A stretch of 64,000 nucleotides of DNA, from positions 124,001 through 188,000 of the forward strand of contig NZ_QKNY01000018.1 in assembly GCF_003605575.1 (NCBI RefSeq). Reading direction: 5' to 3'. Position 1 is the first letter of the stretch. Every line of letters begins with the position of its first letter. A program made the translations under genes and the position numbers. Shown here piece by piece: positions 45,726-54,306 of the stretch. This stretch comes from Halonotius aquaticus. GTDB taxonomy: Archaea; Halobacteriota; Halobacteria; Halobacteriales; Haloferacaceae. The notes beneath the pieces were generated by a model that had not been told where the DNA came from, did not search any database, and worked only from the letters and a program-made list of their open reading frames with translations.

Positions 45726-47422
45726 GTGATCGTCCTCCAGATCAGTTCCGCACTGTTGCGCGCGCCGTCAAGCATGAGCTGTGAGATCCCATCGACACCG
45801 CCGAGTTCGGTGCCAAGCAGAGGGAGGATGTAGCTCACAAACAGCGCGCTGGCGACAATGCTCCCGACGTTCGTCAGGGCGACAACCATGATCAGCTTGA
45901 ACAGTGGGACATCGAACATCTCACCGAGGATCTCGCCGATCGGTTTCCTCTCATCGGAGAGCAGATCGTTGAGCGTCCCGATATCGCCGACGTTGACCGT
46001 CAGATGCCGAAGCTCGACGTAGCCGGCAAACCAGCCGGGCGCGAGGGCGGGATTGATCGAGGTCATCCACGCGACCGCACCGCCGACGCCGGCCGACGAC
46101 CACCGCGCGCCAGCAAGCTTGGCGAAGCCGGCGGCGAACACCGCGTTGATCAGGAACCACGCGCCGAACACGCGCAGCAGGAAGGCGTTTTGCACGCCGG
46201 CCATCGCCAACAGCACGAAGAAACTCACAAACGCGACCGAGAGCACGATCCCGATGATCTTCCCCCACGGGATCCCGCGACCGGTCTCTTCGCCGACCAG
46301 CGTGTTCATCGGCGGCAACGAGGCGGGATCGTCAAGATAACCCTCGATCCCCGCGCGGTGGCCGGCACCAACGACCGCCAGCACGTCGTAGCCAGCATCC
46401 CGAAGGCCGACAAGCTGGTGGGCGATGTAGGCGTCGCGCTCGTCGATCAACGCTTCCGCGCCGCCGGGGCTGAACTGCCGGAACTCCTCCATCATCACCG
46501 TCACCACGTCGGCGTCGGTCAGCTCTTCGATGTCCATCTCGTCGATGCCACCTTCCGGTGCTGGGCCACTCGGGCCAAGCAGCCCGATCACCACAGCAGC
46601 GACCAGCCCGAGTGCGAGCCCGCCGACGAGGCCAAGCGTGAGGCTGCCGATGATCGTCACAGCGAAGCCGCCAAGCAGCGAGCCGACGAGGGCGTCGGCA
46701 ACACCGGAGGCGGCAACGACGGAGGCAACCGCCCAGCCACCGCCAAGCGAGGCAACTAAACGGCGATCAGCACCAAGCGCGAGGCCGGCGAGTTGATCAA
46801 TGAGGAGGGCAGCAGCGAGGCCGAGCAGGCCGCTTGCGGCAGCGCGAAGATAGACCGCCTCGGTGATACCGACCGCGCCACCAAAGAGGGCGAGTGCGGG
46901 ACCGGCGACCAGGCCGACGATGAGGCCGACCATCACGCCGACAACACGGCTGTCGGTGACGCCGAAGGCGAGGCCGCCGACCATCCGCAGCTTTTCGGTG
47001 ATCGTCATCCGCGCCCAGAACCGCTGGATCGTCTCCTGAATGTCGCGGTCGACGAGGGCGACGTCGATGCCGTGTTCCTCGGCGGATTCGACGGCGGCCA
47101 GCATATCCGCGCCGGGGTCGATATCGAACTGCTCGCCAAGACGAGTTTGGACGTACGACAGCATCCAGTAGGCGAGAAATTGGAAGACAGTGTTTCCCTG
47201 CAGCAGGTCGCTGGCGTCGAGGTCGTCGGGCTCGTGGCCCTTCAGTTGGCGGTAGCGACCGTCGTCGAGTTCGACGGCGACGATATCCGGCTGCTCGTCG
47301 GCGATCGCGGTTTCGACCTCCTCGACGCTGGCCTGGGAGACGTGGGCGGTCCCGATGACCGATACCGACCCTTCGCCGTCGGATGGCTCGGTTCGGGGCG
47401 GTCGATCCGCGGGCTCAGTCAT
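45722..47422 (-). CDS. TraB/PrgY-family membrane protein (TIKI-superfamily)
   Basis: A 566-residue protein. The N-terminal domain has the TraB signature V-I-G-T-A-H-V-S at about residues 22-29 and I-V-A-V-E-L-D near residue 48, the two conserved positions of the TIKI/TraB fold of presumed metalloproteases. Seven or so membrane helices follow; the mid-part is rich in Gly/Ala helices. PrgY/TraB proteins block pheromone signals in enterococci; the archaeal role is unknown. It is translationally coupled to the M50 protease gene after it. Confidence 0.87.
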   Translation of the reverse strand: MTEPADRPPRTEPSDGEGSVSVIGTAHVSQASVEEVETAIADEQPDIVAVELDDGRYRQLKGHEPDDLDASDLLQGNTVFQFLAYWMLSYVQTRLGEQFDIDPGADMLAAVESAEEHGIDVALVDRDIQETIQRFWARMTITEKLRMVGGLAFGVTDSRVVGVMVGLIVGLVAGPALALFGGAVGITEAVYLRAAASGLLGLAAALLIDQLAGLALGADRRLVASLGGGWAVASVVAASGVADALVGSLLGGFAVTIIGSLTLGLVGGLALGLVAAVVIGLLGPSGPAPEGGIDEMDIEELTDADVVTVMMEEFRQFSPGGAEALIDERDAYIAHQLVGLRDAGYDVLAVVGAGHRAGIEGYLDDPASLPPMNTLVGEETGRGIPWGKIIGIVLSVAFVSFFVLLAMAGVQNAFLLRVFGAWFLINAVFAAGFAKLAGARWSSAGVGGAVAWMTSINPALAPGWFAGYVELRHLTVNVGDIGTLNDLLSDERKPIGEILGEMFDVPLFKLIMVVALTNVGSIVASALFVSYILPLLGTELGGVDGISQLMLDGARNSAELIWRTIT

Positions 47423-47550
47423 TGGCCGCGTTTGTCCACCGGCGGGTTTACCAGTGTCGGAGTCAGCGTTTGGCAGCCACAGCGAGTGGAGCGTGGAGCC
47501 ACCACCACCCGCAGGAACAGCTATTCATACGTCCCACCCAAAGGGTGAGT

Positions 47551-48051
47551 ATGTCACACGATGCAGCGGTCGAGGGGATCGGAATGGGCGTCGGTCCCGA
47601 CGGAACCAACGTCCCCGCCGTCATCCTCACCGCACGCGACGAATACCTCCCGATCTTCATCACCAGCGATCAGGCACAGTCGATCCGCCATTCCCTCTCG
47701 GGCGAGCCCTTCGAGCGACCGCTGACACACGATCTGCTCGTCGAGATGGTCACCGAGTTCGGCGGCGCGATCGACGGCGTCCGGATCGACGAGTTGGCCG
47801 ACGGTACCTTCTACGCCAAGATCGACGCCGAGCGATACGTCGACGGCCAGCCAGAAACGTTCGCCTTCGATGCCCGCCCCAGCGATGCCATCGCCCTCGC
47901 CGTCCGCAGTGAGTGTCCGATCAGCGTCTCGGATGAGATCCTCGATGCTGCCGGGCGCGATCCAGACGAGATCGAGGTCGAAAAGCCGGAACCTGACCGC
48001 GACGACGAACTGGTGCCGGACGATCTGTTTTCCGACGACCCCGACGAGTAG
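47551..48051 (+). CDS. Bifunctional nuclease (BFN/DUF151) family protein
   Basis: A 166-residue protein. The DUF151 core is seen as P-A-V-I-L-T-A-R-D-E-Y-L-P-I-F-I near residues 22-38, a Q-A-x-S-I helix, R-P-L-T-H-D-L-L near 57, and A-R-P-S-D-A-I-A-L-A near 110. Plant relatives cut DNA and RNA; archaeal function is not established. The last 25 residues are acidic. ATG 47551 has a TATA-like CTATTCATACG about 28 bases upstream. Its TAG is followed directly by the convergent stop of the HtrA-like gene. Confidence 0.85.
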   Translation: MSHDAAVEGIGMGVGPDGTNVPAVILTARDEYLPIFITSDQAQSIRHSLSGEPFERPLTHDLLVEMVTEFGGAIDGVRIDELADGTFYAKIDAERYVDGQPETFAFDARPSDAIALAVRSECPISVSDEILDAAGRDPDEIEVEKPEPDRDDELVPDDLFSDDPDE

Positions 48052-49194
48052 CTACGCGTCCGGTAGTTTTCCAAGCGTCACGTCGACGACGATCTCTTCG
48101 CCATCTCGGAGGACTCGGATCGGGACTGTCTGTCCGGGGCGGGTTTCCAAGGCAAGCACCCGGCTTAACTCGTCGGTATTGTCGATCTCGCTGCCGCCGA
48201 TCGCCAGAATCACGTCGCCACCAGTCGGGATAGCCGCCGCGCCGGATTGCGGCTGGTCTGGCGTTGGCTCGTCAGGTGTCGGCTCGGAGCCGTTTGTTGG
48301 GGGGTCGTCGGCGTCGCTATCGTTGCTATCGTCAGAATCTGAGTCCGCGTCGTCGCTGCCGGTGATACTCGGCTGTAAGATCCCATCGCTGGGGCCGCCG
48401 TCAGTTGTTTCGACGACCAACACGCCACGCGGGCGATCGAGGCCGTTGGCGTCGGCGATCTGTGGTTCGACCGTGAGAATCGTCACGCCGAGATAGGAGT
48501 GGTCGTAGCTCCCCGTCTCACGGAGTTCGGGGATCACCCGCGTTGCCAGCTCAGCCGAGACCGCGAAGCCAACGTTGCCGCCCTGCGAGGCGAAGACGAC
48601 GCCCGCAACGTCGCCCGCGAGGTCGACCAGCGGGCCGCCGCTGGAACCGGAGTTGACCTCGGTGTCGGTCTGGATCGCCGCCGGGATCGAAAACCGGCTG
48701 AGCCCTTGGACGGAGCGGCCGCGTGCACTGACGATCCCCCGTGACAACGACTCGCTGAGGCCGAACGGCGCGCCGATGGCAACGACCTCCGCGCCGACCG
48801 GCGTCGGCTCAGTCACGAATGACAGCGTCTTCGGCACCGACACCGATGAATCGAGTTCAAGTACCGCGAGATCGCTGTGTCGATCCGAGCCGACAACGCT
48901 GGCGTCAGCCCACTGGCCGTCAGCCAGCCGAACCGTGACCTCAGATCCGGGGTCGACGACATGGTGATTGGTGACGATCGTCCGCGGATCGATCGCGAAC
49001 CCGGATCCTTGGCCTACCTTCCGGTCGTTTTCGGCAACGTGGACAACGACAACAGCAGGCAGTACCTCGTTGTAGACTCGGGTGTATGGGCTCTCGCCGC
49101 CCTCACTGTCAGTCCCTTGCGGCGCGGCGCAGCCGGCAACCGCAGCCGCACCCGTCGCAACCGACGCCAACAGCGCGCGTCGCGTCTGTTCCAT
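48052..49194 (-). CDS. HtrA-like serine protease, Tat-type lipoprotein with PDZ domain
   Basis: A 380-residue surface protease. The N-terminus has T-R-R-A-L-L-A and a lipobox V-A-G-C (Cys22), typical of haloarchaeal Tat lipoproteins. The trypsin-like domain carries His78 (T-N-H-H-V-V), Asp108 (H-S-D-L-A-V-L) and Ser185 (G-S-S-G-G-P-L). A PDZ-like domain near residues 235-370 is interrupted by a linker of about 35 Asp/Ser/Pro/Thr-rich residues. It should degrade or check misfolded proteins outside the membrane. ATG 49194 is the start that gives the signal sequence. Confidence 0.9.
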   Translation of the reverse strand: MEQTRRALLASVATGAAAVAGCAAPQGTDSEGGESPYTRVYNEVLPAVVVVHVAENDRKVGQGSGFAIDPRTIVTNHHVVDPGSEVTVRLADGQWADASVVGSDRHSDLAVLELDSSVSVPKTLSFVTEPTPVGAEVVAIGAPFGLSESLSRGIVSARGRSVQGLSRFSIPAAIQTDTEVNSGSSGGPLVDLAGDVAGVVFASQGGNVGFAVSAELATRVIPELRETGSYDHSYLGVTILTVEPQIADANGLDRPRGVLVVETTDGGPSDGILQPSITGSDDADSDSDDSNDSDADDPPTNGSEPTPDEPTPDQPQSGAAAIPTGGDVILAIGGSEIDNTDELSRVLALETRPGQTVPIRVLRDGEEIVVDVTLGKLPDA

Positions 49195-49294
49195 ACACGG
49201 AGGGGCGTCGCCGCCGGCAAAAACAGTCCGATCAGCGGCGGCGAGCCACCCAGGCGACGACCACACTTATTCCGCGCGTCGGTATAGCTGGGGT

Positions 49295-49756
49295 ATGCCA
49301 GTCACCGCCGAGCCGCCCGACCCCCCAACGCTCGAATCGGTCGATCCAAACGAGTACGAGGACGCCGAGGTCGTCGGCGACACCGACTACCGACGCGAGG
49401 AGATCGAGACCTTTCTGCGGGAAGGCGCGTGGGCCGAGGCCTTCGAGGCGTGGGCCGCCGACACCGATCTCGACGACGACGGCTTCGAGATCGTCATCGA
49501 CATCGAGATGCTCCAGCACTTCGATTTCTTCTGGGATGGGTTTGCCGACCGGGTCGGCTACCACGCCCCTGGCATCCCCGAGGACTGGAAACAGCGCGAT
49601 CTCCATCCCGACCTCGATAGCTGGGCGACGGTGTCGGCGATCAACGCCGGGCTGACCGAACTCGGCCAGCAGGTCTGTGAGGTACTCTACGACGAGTATA
49701 TCGACTGGGAATCGGAGTACGAAGCCCCCGACGATCTGCCGGATTTTGATGACTGA
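49295..49756 (+). CDS. Acidic conserved-type haloarchaeal protein, unknown function
   Basis: A 153-residue soluble protein, very acidic, with several aromatic residues (F-D-F-F-W-D-G-F, D-W-K-Q-R-D, D-S-W-A-T-V) that suggest a folded helical domain. No family is recognised. Its TGA lies inside cobT: the cobT ATG is eight bases before it, so the two are coupled. A TATA-like CTTATTCC precedes the ATG by about 28 bases, so this gene probably leads the cobT transcript. Confidence 0.7.
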   Translation: MPVTAEPPDPPTLESVDPNEYEDAEVVGDTDYRREEIETFLREGAWAEAFEAWAADTDLDDDGFEIVIDIEMLQHFDFFWDGFADRVGYHAPGIPEDWKQRDLHPDLDSWATVSAINAGLTELGQQVCEVLYDEYIDWESEYEAPDDLPDFDD

Positions 49757-50813
49757 CGCGTCGACATCGGCTGGGGACGACACCTCAATCGCGGTGTCGA
49801 TCCCACCGCTGGATGAAACGGCCCACGAGGCGGCACAGGAGCGACAGACACAGCTACTCAAACCGCCCGGCAGCCTCGGTCGCCTCGAATCGATGGCCGT
49901 CGATATCGCCGCCATGCAGTCGACGCCGACCCCGAGTGTCGACCCCGCAGTGATCCTCACGCTGGCGGCCGACCACGGCGTCACAGCGGAGGGCGTCAGT
50001 GCCTACCCGAAATCGGTGACCGCCGCGATGGTCGACGCTGTCGCCAGCGGCGATGCCGCGATCAACGCGCTGGCTAGGGCCAACAAGATCACCACCCACG
50101 TCGTCGACATGGGCGTCGACGGGGACGTGCCAGCGAGCGTCATCGACCATCATATCGCCGATGGCACCGCGAACATGACGGTCGAGCCCGCACTGACGAC
50201 CACGCAGGCACACGAGTCGATCGCTGCCGGGCGGGCACTCGTCGAGGAGCACGCCGCCGAGGCTGGTGTCATCGGCTTCGGCGATCTGGGGATCGGCAAC
50301 ACGACCGCCAGCGCGGCGATCACCGCCGCGCTAACTGAGACCACGGTCGAGGAGATAACGGGCCACGGCACCGGAATCGACGAGGCAACCCGACAGCAAA
50401 AGATCGAAACGATCGAGCGGGCACTCGCGGTGACCGATCCCAACACCGACGACCCGCTTGACGTGCTCCGGTGTGTCGGCGGCTTCGAGATCGGCGGACT
50501 CGTTGGGGTGACGCTTGCGGCCGCCAGCCGGCGGATTCCGGTCGTCGTCGACGGCGTTGTGACGGGGGCAGCCGCCGTCGTGGCCGCCGAAATCGACGAG
50601 CGCGTCAGCGACTATCTGCTTGGCTCGCACGTCTCAACGGAGCCGGCCCATGCGGTGCAACTGGACGCCCTCGACAGTCCGCCCTGTCTCGACTACGAGA
50701 TGGGCCTCGGCGAAGGCACCGGTGCGGCGGTTGCGATCGGTACCTACCGGGCGGCCTGCCGGGCCCACACCGAGATGGCGACGTTCGCTGACGCCGGCCT
50801 CGACGACGCCTAA
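49749..50813 (+). CDS. cobT: Nicotinate-nucleotide-dimethylbenzimidazole phosphoribosyltransferase family protein
   Basis: A 354-residue enzyme that activates the lower ligand base for cobalamin. Family landmarks: K-P-P-G-S-L-G-R-L-E near residue 38, A-A-D-H-G-V near 77, G-F-G-D-L-G-I-G-N-T-T near 180 and D-Y-E-M-G-L-G-E-G-T-G near 318, which includes the catalytic Glu region. No other cobalamin gene is in the window. It overlaps the acidic gene before it by eight bases. Confidence 0.93.
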   Translation: MTDASTSAGDDTSIAVSIPPLDETAHEAAQERQTQLLKPPGSLGRLESMAVDIAAMQSTPTPSVDPAVILTLAADHGVTAEGVSAYPKSVTAAMVDAVASGDAAINALARANKITTHVVDMGVDGDVPASVIDHHIADGTANMTVEPALTTTQAHESIAAGRALVEEHAAEAGVIGFGDLGIGNTTASAAITAALTETTVEEITGHGTGIDEATRQQKIETIERALAVTDPNTDDPLDVLRCVGGFEIGGLVGVTLAAASRRIPVVVDGVVTGAAAVVAAEIDERVSDYLLGSHVSTEPAHAVQLDALDSPPCLDYEMGLGEGTGAAVAIGTYRAACRAHTEMATFADAGLDDA

Positions 50814-50831
50814 CCGTGGCGATTGGCGCGA

Positions 50832-51242
50832 TCACCCCTCGCCGGCCTGGTAGATCTGCGTCTCGGTGCCGTCCTCGTAGATCGCATAGACCTCGATCTG
50901 ATCTTGATCGACGGTTTTCTCCTGGCCGGAGACCTGCAGTGTGTCGAGGAGGTTGCCCTCGGTATCACGGATTTCGACGTAGGCGGCGTCACCGGGGTTT
51001 GTCCATGTGACAGTCGTTCCGACCGCAGTCGACTGGGTATCGACCGAGACATCTCTGTCAGGAGTGTCATCGTCGGCCTGATTTTGTTGTAGGCCGCGGT
51101 CGTCAAACTCACCGCTAAACACCGCCGCACCGACGACAGCGGCTGTCGAGGAGGTGATGACCAGCAGGATCGCAACACTCAGAATGTTGATAATATCGAT
51201 GACCGCGCGTTCTGACGAGCGGTCGGTGTGACTGATACTCAT
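50832..51242 (-). CDS. Pilin-like secreted protein with N-terminal hydrophobic helix
   Basis: A 136-residue protein. A short polar start with S-E-R-A-V precedes a 25-residue hydrophobic helix (I-I-N-I-L-S-V-A-I-L-L-V-I-T), as in archaeal type IV pilins and archaellins; the exact prepilin-peptidase site is not obvious. The rest is a small beta-rich domain with G-T-T-V-T-W-T-N-P-G and E-I-R-D-T-E-G-N-L-L-D, like the DUF1628/pilin_N group. Single gene, divergent from gpmI across 212 bases in which I see no other gene. It could be an adhesive pilin or an unprocessed membrane-anchored protein. Confidence 0.72.
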   Translation of the reverse strand: MSISHTDRSSERAVIDIINILSVAILLVITSSTAAVVGAAVFSGEFDDRGLQQNQADDDTPDRDVSVDTQSTAVGTTVTWTNPGDAAYVEIRDTEGNLLDTLQVSGQEKTVDQDQIEVYAIYEDGTETQIYQAGEG

Positions 51243-51454
51243 AGACAGGTGTGCTCCCCCGAGCAGCGGCGATTGGTCGATGTGAGGAGGCCAGTGGCAA
51301 AAAACCCACCGGCACGGCTGAATGGGTGGAAACCGGCGATTCCACCACAGTGGGCGTCGATACACAGCGACTGCTGGGTCGTTGCGCAGAAACGACGACC
51401 ACAGGCATCGACACAAAGGGAACTGTCATTACCCCAGCGGGCGAGGGCCGACAC

Positions 51455-52975
51455 ATGCGAGGCGCGCTCATCGTACTTGACGGCTGGGGACTCGGCGATC
51501 ACGACGGCCGCGATGCGGTGCGGGCGGCCGAGACACCGACATTCGACCGACTGCGCCAGACAGGCGCGTTCGGCACGCTGCGCACTCATGGCCGACGCGT
51601 CGGCCTCCCAGAGGGCCAGATGGGCAACAGCGAGGTTGGCCATCTCAACATCGGCGCGGGCCGGGTCGTCAGACAGGCCTACACGCGGATCGTCGACTCG
51701 ATCGACGACGGCAGCTTCCGCGACAATGACGCGCTCAATGACGCCCTCAGCTACGCCGACGACCACGACGGCGCGGTACACCTGATGGGACTGGTCAGCG
51801 ACGGCGGCGTCCACTCGGATATCTCTCATTTCCAAGCGCTCATCGAACTCGCCGCCGATCGCGGTGTCGACGCAGTCACCCACGCCTTCACCGACGGGCG
51901 AGATACAGCCCCGAAATCCGGCGCGGGCCATCTCGAAACGATCACAGAAACGGCCGCCGACCACGGCACCGGTGATGTCGCTACCGTCTCCGGCCGCTAC
52001 TACGCGATGGATCGTGACGTTAATTGGGAGCGGACAAACCGCGCCTACGATGCGATCGTCAACCGCGAGGCTGACCACGAGGCCGACACAGCGGTTGCGG
52101 CAGTCGAGGACAGCTACGCCCGCGACGACACCGACGAGTTCATCGAGCCGACGCTGGTCGCCGACCAACCGGCACTGGCCGACGGCGATGCGATCATCTT
52201 CGTCAATTTCCGGGCCGACCGCGCCCGCCAACTGGTGCGGATGCTCGCCGACATCGAGCCGGAGTGGGGGGTCGAGACCAGCCCGCCGGATACCAAGCTG
52301 GTGACGATGACCCAGTACGACAAGACGTTCGACCTTGATGTCGCCTACCCGCCGGAACAGCCCGCAAACACCCTCGGCGAGGTCGTCGCCGACGCCAGCC
52401 TCGACCAGCTGCGGCTTGCGGAATCCGAAAAATACCCCCACGTAACCTACTTTCTCAACGGGGGCCGGGAGATCGAGTTCGACGGCGAGCGCCGCGAGAT
52501 CATTAAAAGCCCGGCGGTGGCAACCTACGACCTCCAACCCGAGATGCACGCCGAGACGGTGACCGACACCGCCATCGACATCATCGAGGCCGACGACCCC
52601 GAGTTGCTCGTTGTCAACTACGCGAACCCGGATATGGTCGGCCACACCGGCGACTACGAGGCCGCCATCAGCGCCGTCGAGACGGTCGACGAGCAGCTTG
52701 GCCGGCTTGCCGAAACGATTCAGGCCGCTGGCGGCCATCTCATCGTGACGGCCGACCACGGCAACGCCGACGACATGGGTACCGAAGCCGACCCCCACAC
52801 TGCTCACACATTCAATCCCGCACCCGTCATCTACATCTCGCCGGATGGCGACGACGGCGGGCAGACGATGCGGGACGGCGGCGCGCTCTGTGACCTTGCG
52901 CCGACGCTGTTGGAGTTGATGGAACTACCGACGCCCGAGGAGATGACCGGCGACCCACTGCTTGAGGACGCCTGA
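51455..52975 (+). CDS. gpmI: 2,3-bisphosphoglycerate-independent phosphoglycerate mutase
   Basis: A 506-residue dimanganese enzyme interconverting 3- and 2-phosphoglycerate in glycolysis. V-L-D-G-W-G at residues 7-12 and the phosphoserine loop M-G-N-S-E-V-G-H (Ser59) are present; G-L-V-S-D-G-G-V-H-S, F-T-D-G-R-D-T and V-T-A-D-H-G-N-A-D follow in order. This is the long bacterial type, not the short archaeal aPGAM. ATG 51455 gives M-R-G-A-L-I-V; the longer upstream reading is over a divergent promoter. Confidence 0.95.
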   Translation: MRGALIVLDGWGLGDHDGRDAVRAAETPTFDRLRQTGAFGTLRTHGRRVGLPEGQMGNSEVGHLNIGAGRVVRQAYTRIVDSIDDGSFRDNDALNDALSYADDHDGAVHLMGLVSDGGVHSDISHFQALIELAADRGVDAVTHAFTDGRDTAPKSGAGHLETITETAADHGTGDVATVSGRYYAMDRDVNWERTNRAYDAIVNREADHEADTAVAAVEDSYARDDTDEFIEPTLVADQPALADGDAIIFVNFRADRARQLVRMLADIEPEWGVETSPPDTKLVTMTQYDKTFDLDVAYPPEQPANTLGEVVADASLDQLRLAESEKYPHVTYFLNGGREIEFDGERREIIKSPAVATYDLQPEMHAETVTDTAIDIIEADDPELLVVNYANPDMVGHTGDYEAAISAVETVDEQLGRLAETIQAAGGHLIVTADHGNADDMGTEADPHTAHTFNPAPVIYISPDGDDGGQTMRDGGALCDLAPTLLELMELPTPEEMTGDPLLEDA

Positions 52976-53046
52976 GGATACCTGACGGCAGCATCGACAG
53001 CTGCGAGAGACGGTACGGTTTTGCCGACCGGCATGCATCCACCTGT

Positions 53047-53775
53047 ATGCCCGATTTTGCGCTCAGTTTTGATGAGTTTGTTCTCGCCGCCTCGACCGAC
53101 AGCCTCGCCGATGAGCCGGCGGCCCGCGAGCACGCCGACGCCGTTGAGTTCCGACTTGATCTCGCTGATGACCCACTCGAACAGCTGAGCGCCTACGACG
53201 GCGAGCTTCCGATTATCGCCACCAACCGCGCCGCGTGGGAAGCCGGCGGCGCGAGCGATGAGACCGAGCGACTTCTCACCGTAGAGACGGCGCTTGAAGA
53301 CGATGCCGTCGCCGCGATCGACCTCGAATGCCGCGCCCTCGATGGGAGTGTGGCTGCGGCCGACACCGAGACCGCTCAACAGGTACGGACGAGTGCCCGC
53401 GAGGCGGGAGTGCCCGTGATCGCTTCGATCCATGACTTTGAGGCGACACCGCCACGCGAGAAACTGACCGCGCTGTTGGATCGCGCAGCCGACGCCGGCA
53501 CAGTTGGCAAACTCGCTACGACCGCCCACGACCGCGGTGACGCGCTTGCGTTGCTGTCCGCAACCCACGAGGCAACAGCAGCCGGCAAGACGGTGGCGAC
53601 GATGGGGATGGGCGCGGCCGGCCAACACACCCGCGCGGTCGCCCCGATCTACGGCTCGGCGATCGGCTACGCGCCGGTCGAGGCCGCCGAGGCGACCGCG
53701 CCGGGGCAGTACCCGCTTGCGACACTCCGGGAGTTAGTCGACGGGCTAGCGACGCCGACGAACAACGATGTTTAA
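53047..53775 (+). CDS. aroD: 3-dehydroquinate dehydratase, type I
   Basis: A 242-residue Schiff-base enzyme of the shikimate pathway. The catalytic His129 (A-S-I-H-D-F) and Lys155 (G-T-V-G-K-L-A) are present, with E-F-R-L-D-L near residue 34 for substrate binding. It makes 3-dehydroshikimate from the product of the type II synthase encoded at 56147-57316, three kilobases away on the other strand. TATA-like GGTTTTGCC lies before the ATG. Confidence 0.92.
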   Translation: MPDFALSFDEFVLAASTDSLADEPAAREHADAVEFRLDLADDPLEQLSAYDGELPIIATNRAAWEAGGASDETERLLTVETALEDDAVAAIDLECRALDGSVAAADTETAQQVRTSAREAGVPVIASIHDFEATPPREKLTALLDRAADAGTVGKLATTAHDRGDALALLSATHEATAAGKTVATMGMGAAGQHTRAVAPIYGSAIGYAPVEAAEATAPGQYPLATLRELVDGLATPTNNDV

Positions 53776-53799
53776 CACGGACATGGTCTAATCCGGGGT

Positions 53800-54267
53800 A
53801 TGGACAGCGCACGACGACGGGTGTTGGTGACCGCCCTTCTCGCCCTCGCCGGCGCGATGATTGGGGTGCCGGGGGTCGGTCACGCGTATCTTCGTCGCTG
53901 GAAACGCTCGCTGCTGTGGCTGACGGTGACGCTTGGGGCGGGAATCTTGCTACTCAGCTACTACGTGCCGGATCCCTCGACGCTCGATCCCTTTGATTTC
54001 GACGCCATCCCGATGGAGGTGCGGCTCACCATCTTCGTCATCACGGCCGTCAGCGTCTTTGATGCGACGCTGTTGGCGTATCTTGATGGCCGGTCGACAG
54101 CCGGGATCGGCAGCGACGACGAACCAAGCGAGGAGGGAACACGCTCGTGTCCGCACTGCGGTAAGCCGACCGATGCGGATCTCGATTTCTGCACGTGGTG
54201 TACCGAGCCGCTTGCCGACACCGACGCAGTCGACGACACATCGACCGAGCCCGATCAGCCGAAGTGA
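53800..54267 (+). CDS. Membrane protein with C-terminal zinc ribbon
   Basis: A 155-residue protein with three hydrophobic helices (about residues 9-28, 40-58 and 75-93), a short acidic linker and a zinc ribbon C-P-H-C-G near residue 114 with C-T-W-C about 14 residues later. A short tail rich in Asp/Thr ends it. This arrangement is common in haloarchaea and without assigned function. It follows aroD by 24 bases and may share its transcript. Confidence 0.78.
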   Translation: MDSARRRVLVTALLALAGAMIGVPGVGHAYLRRWKRSLLWLTVTLGAGILLLSYYVPDPSTLDPFDFDAIPMEVRLTIFVITAVSVFDATLLAYLDGRSTAGIGSDDEPSEEGTRSCPHCGKPTDADLDFCTWCTEPLADTDAVDDTSTEPDQPK

Positions 54268-54306
54268 GCTACTGAGCAGGTAGGCGATACAGCCCGCTGT
54301 GTCAGA

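Noticed and set aside
51239-52807. A 522-codon open frame on the minus strand
   Set aside because: It is antisense to gpmI, whose motifs are complete; the reverse reading has no recognisable fold.
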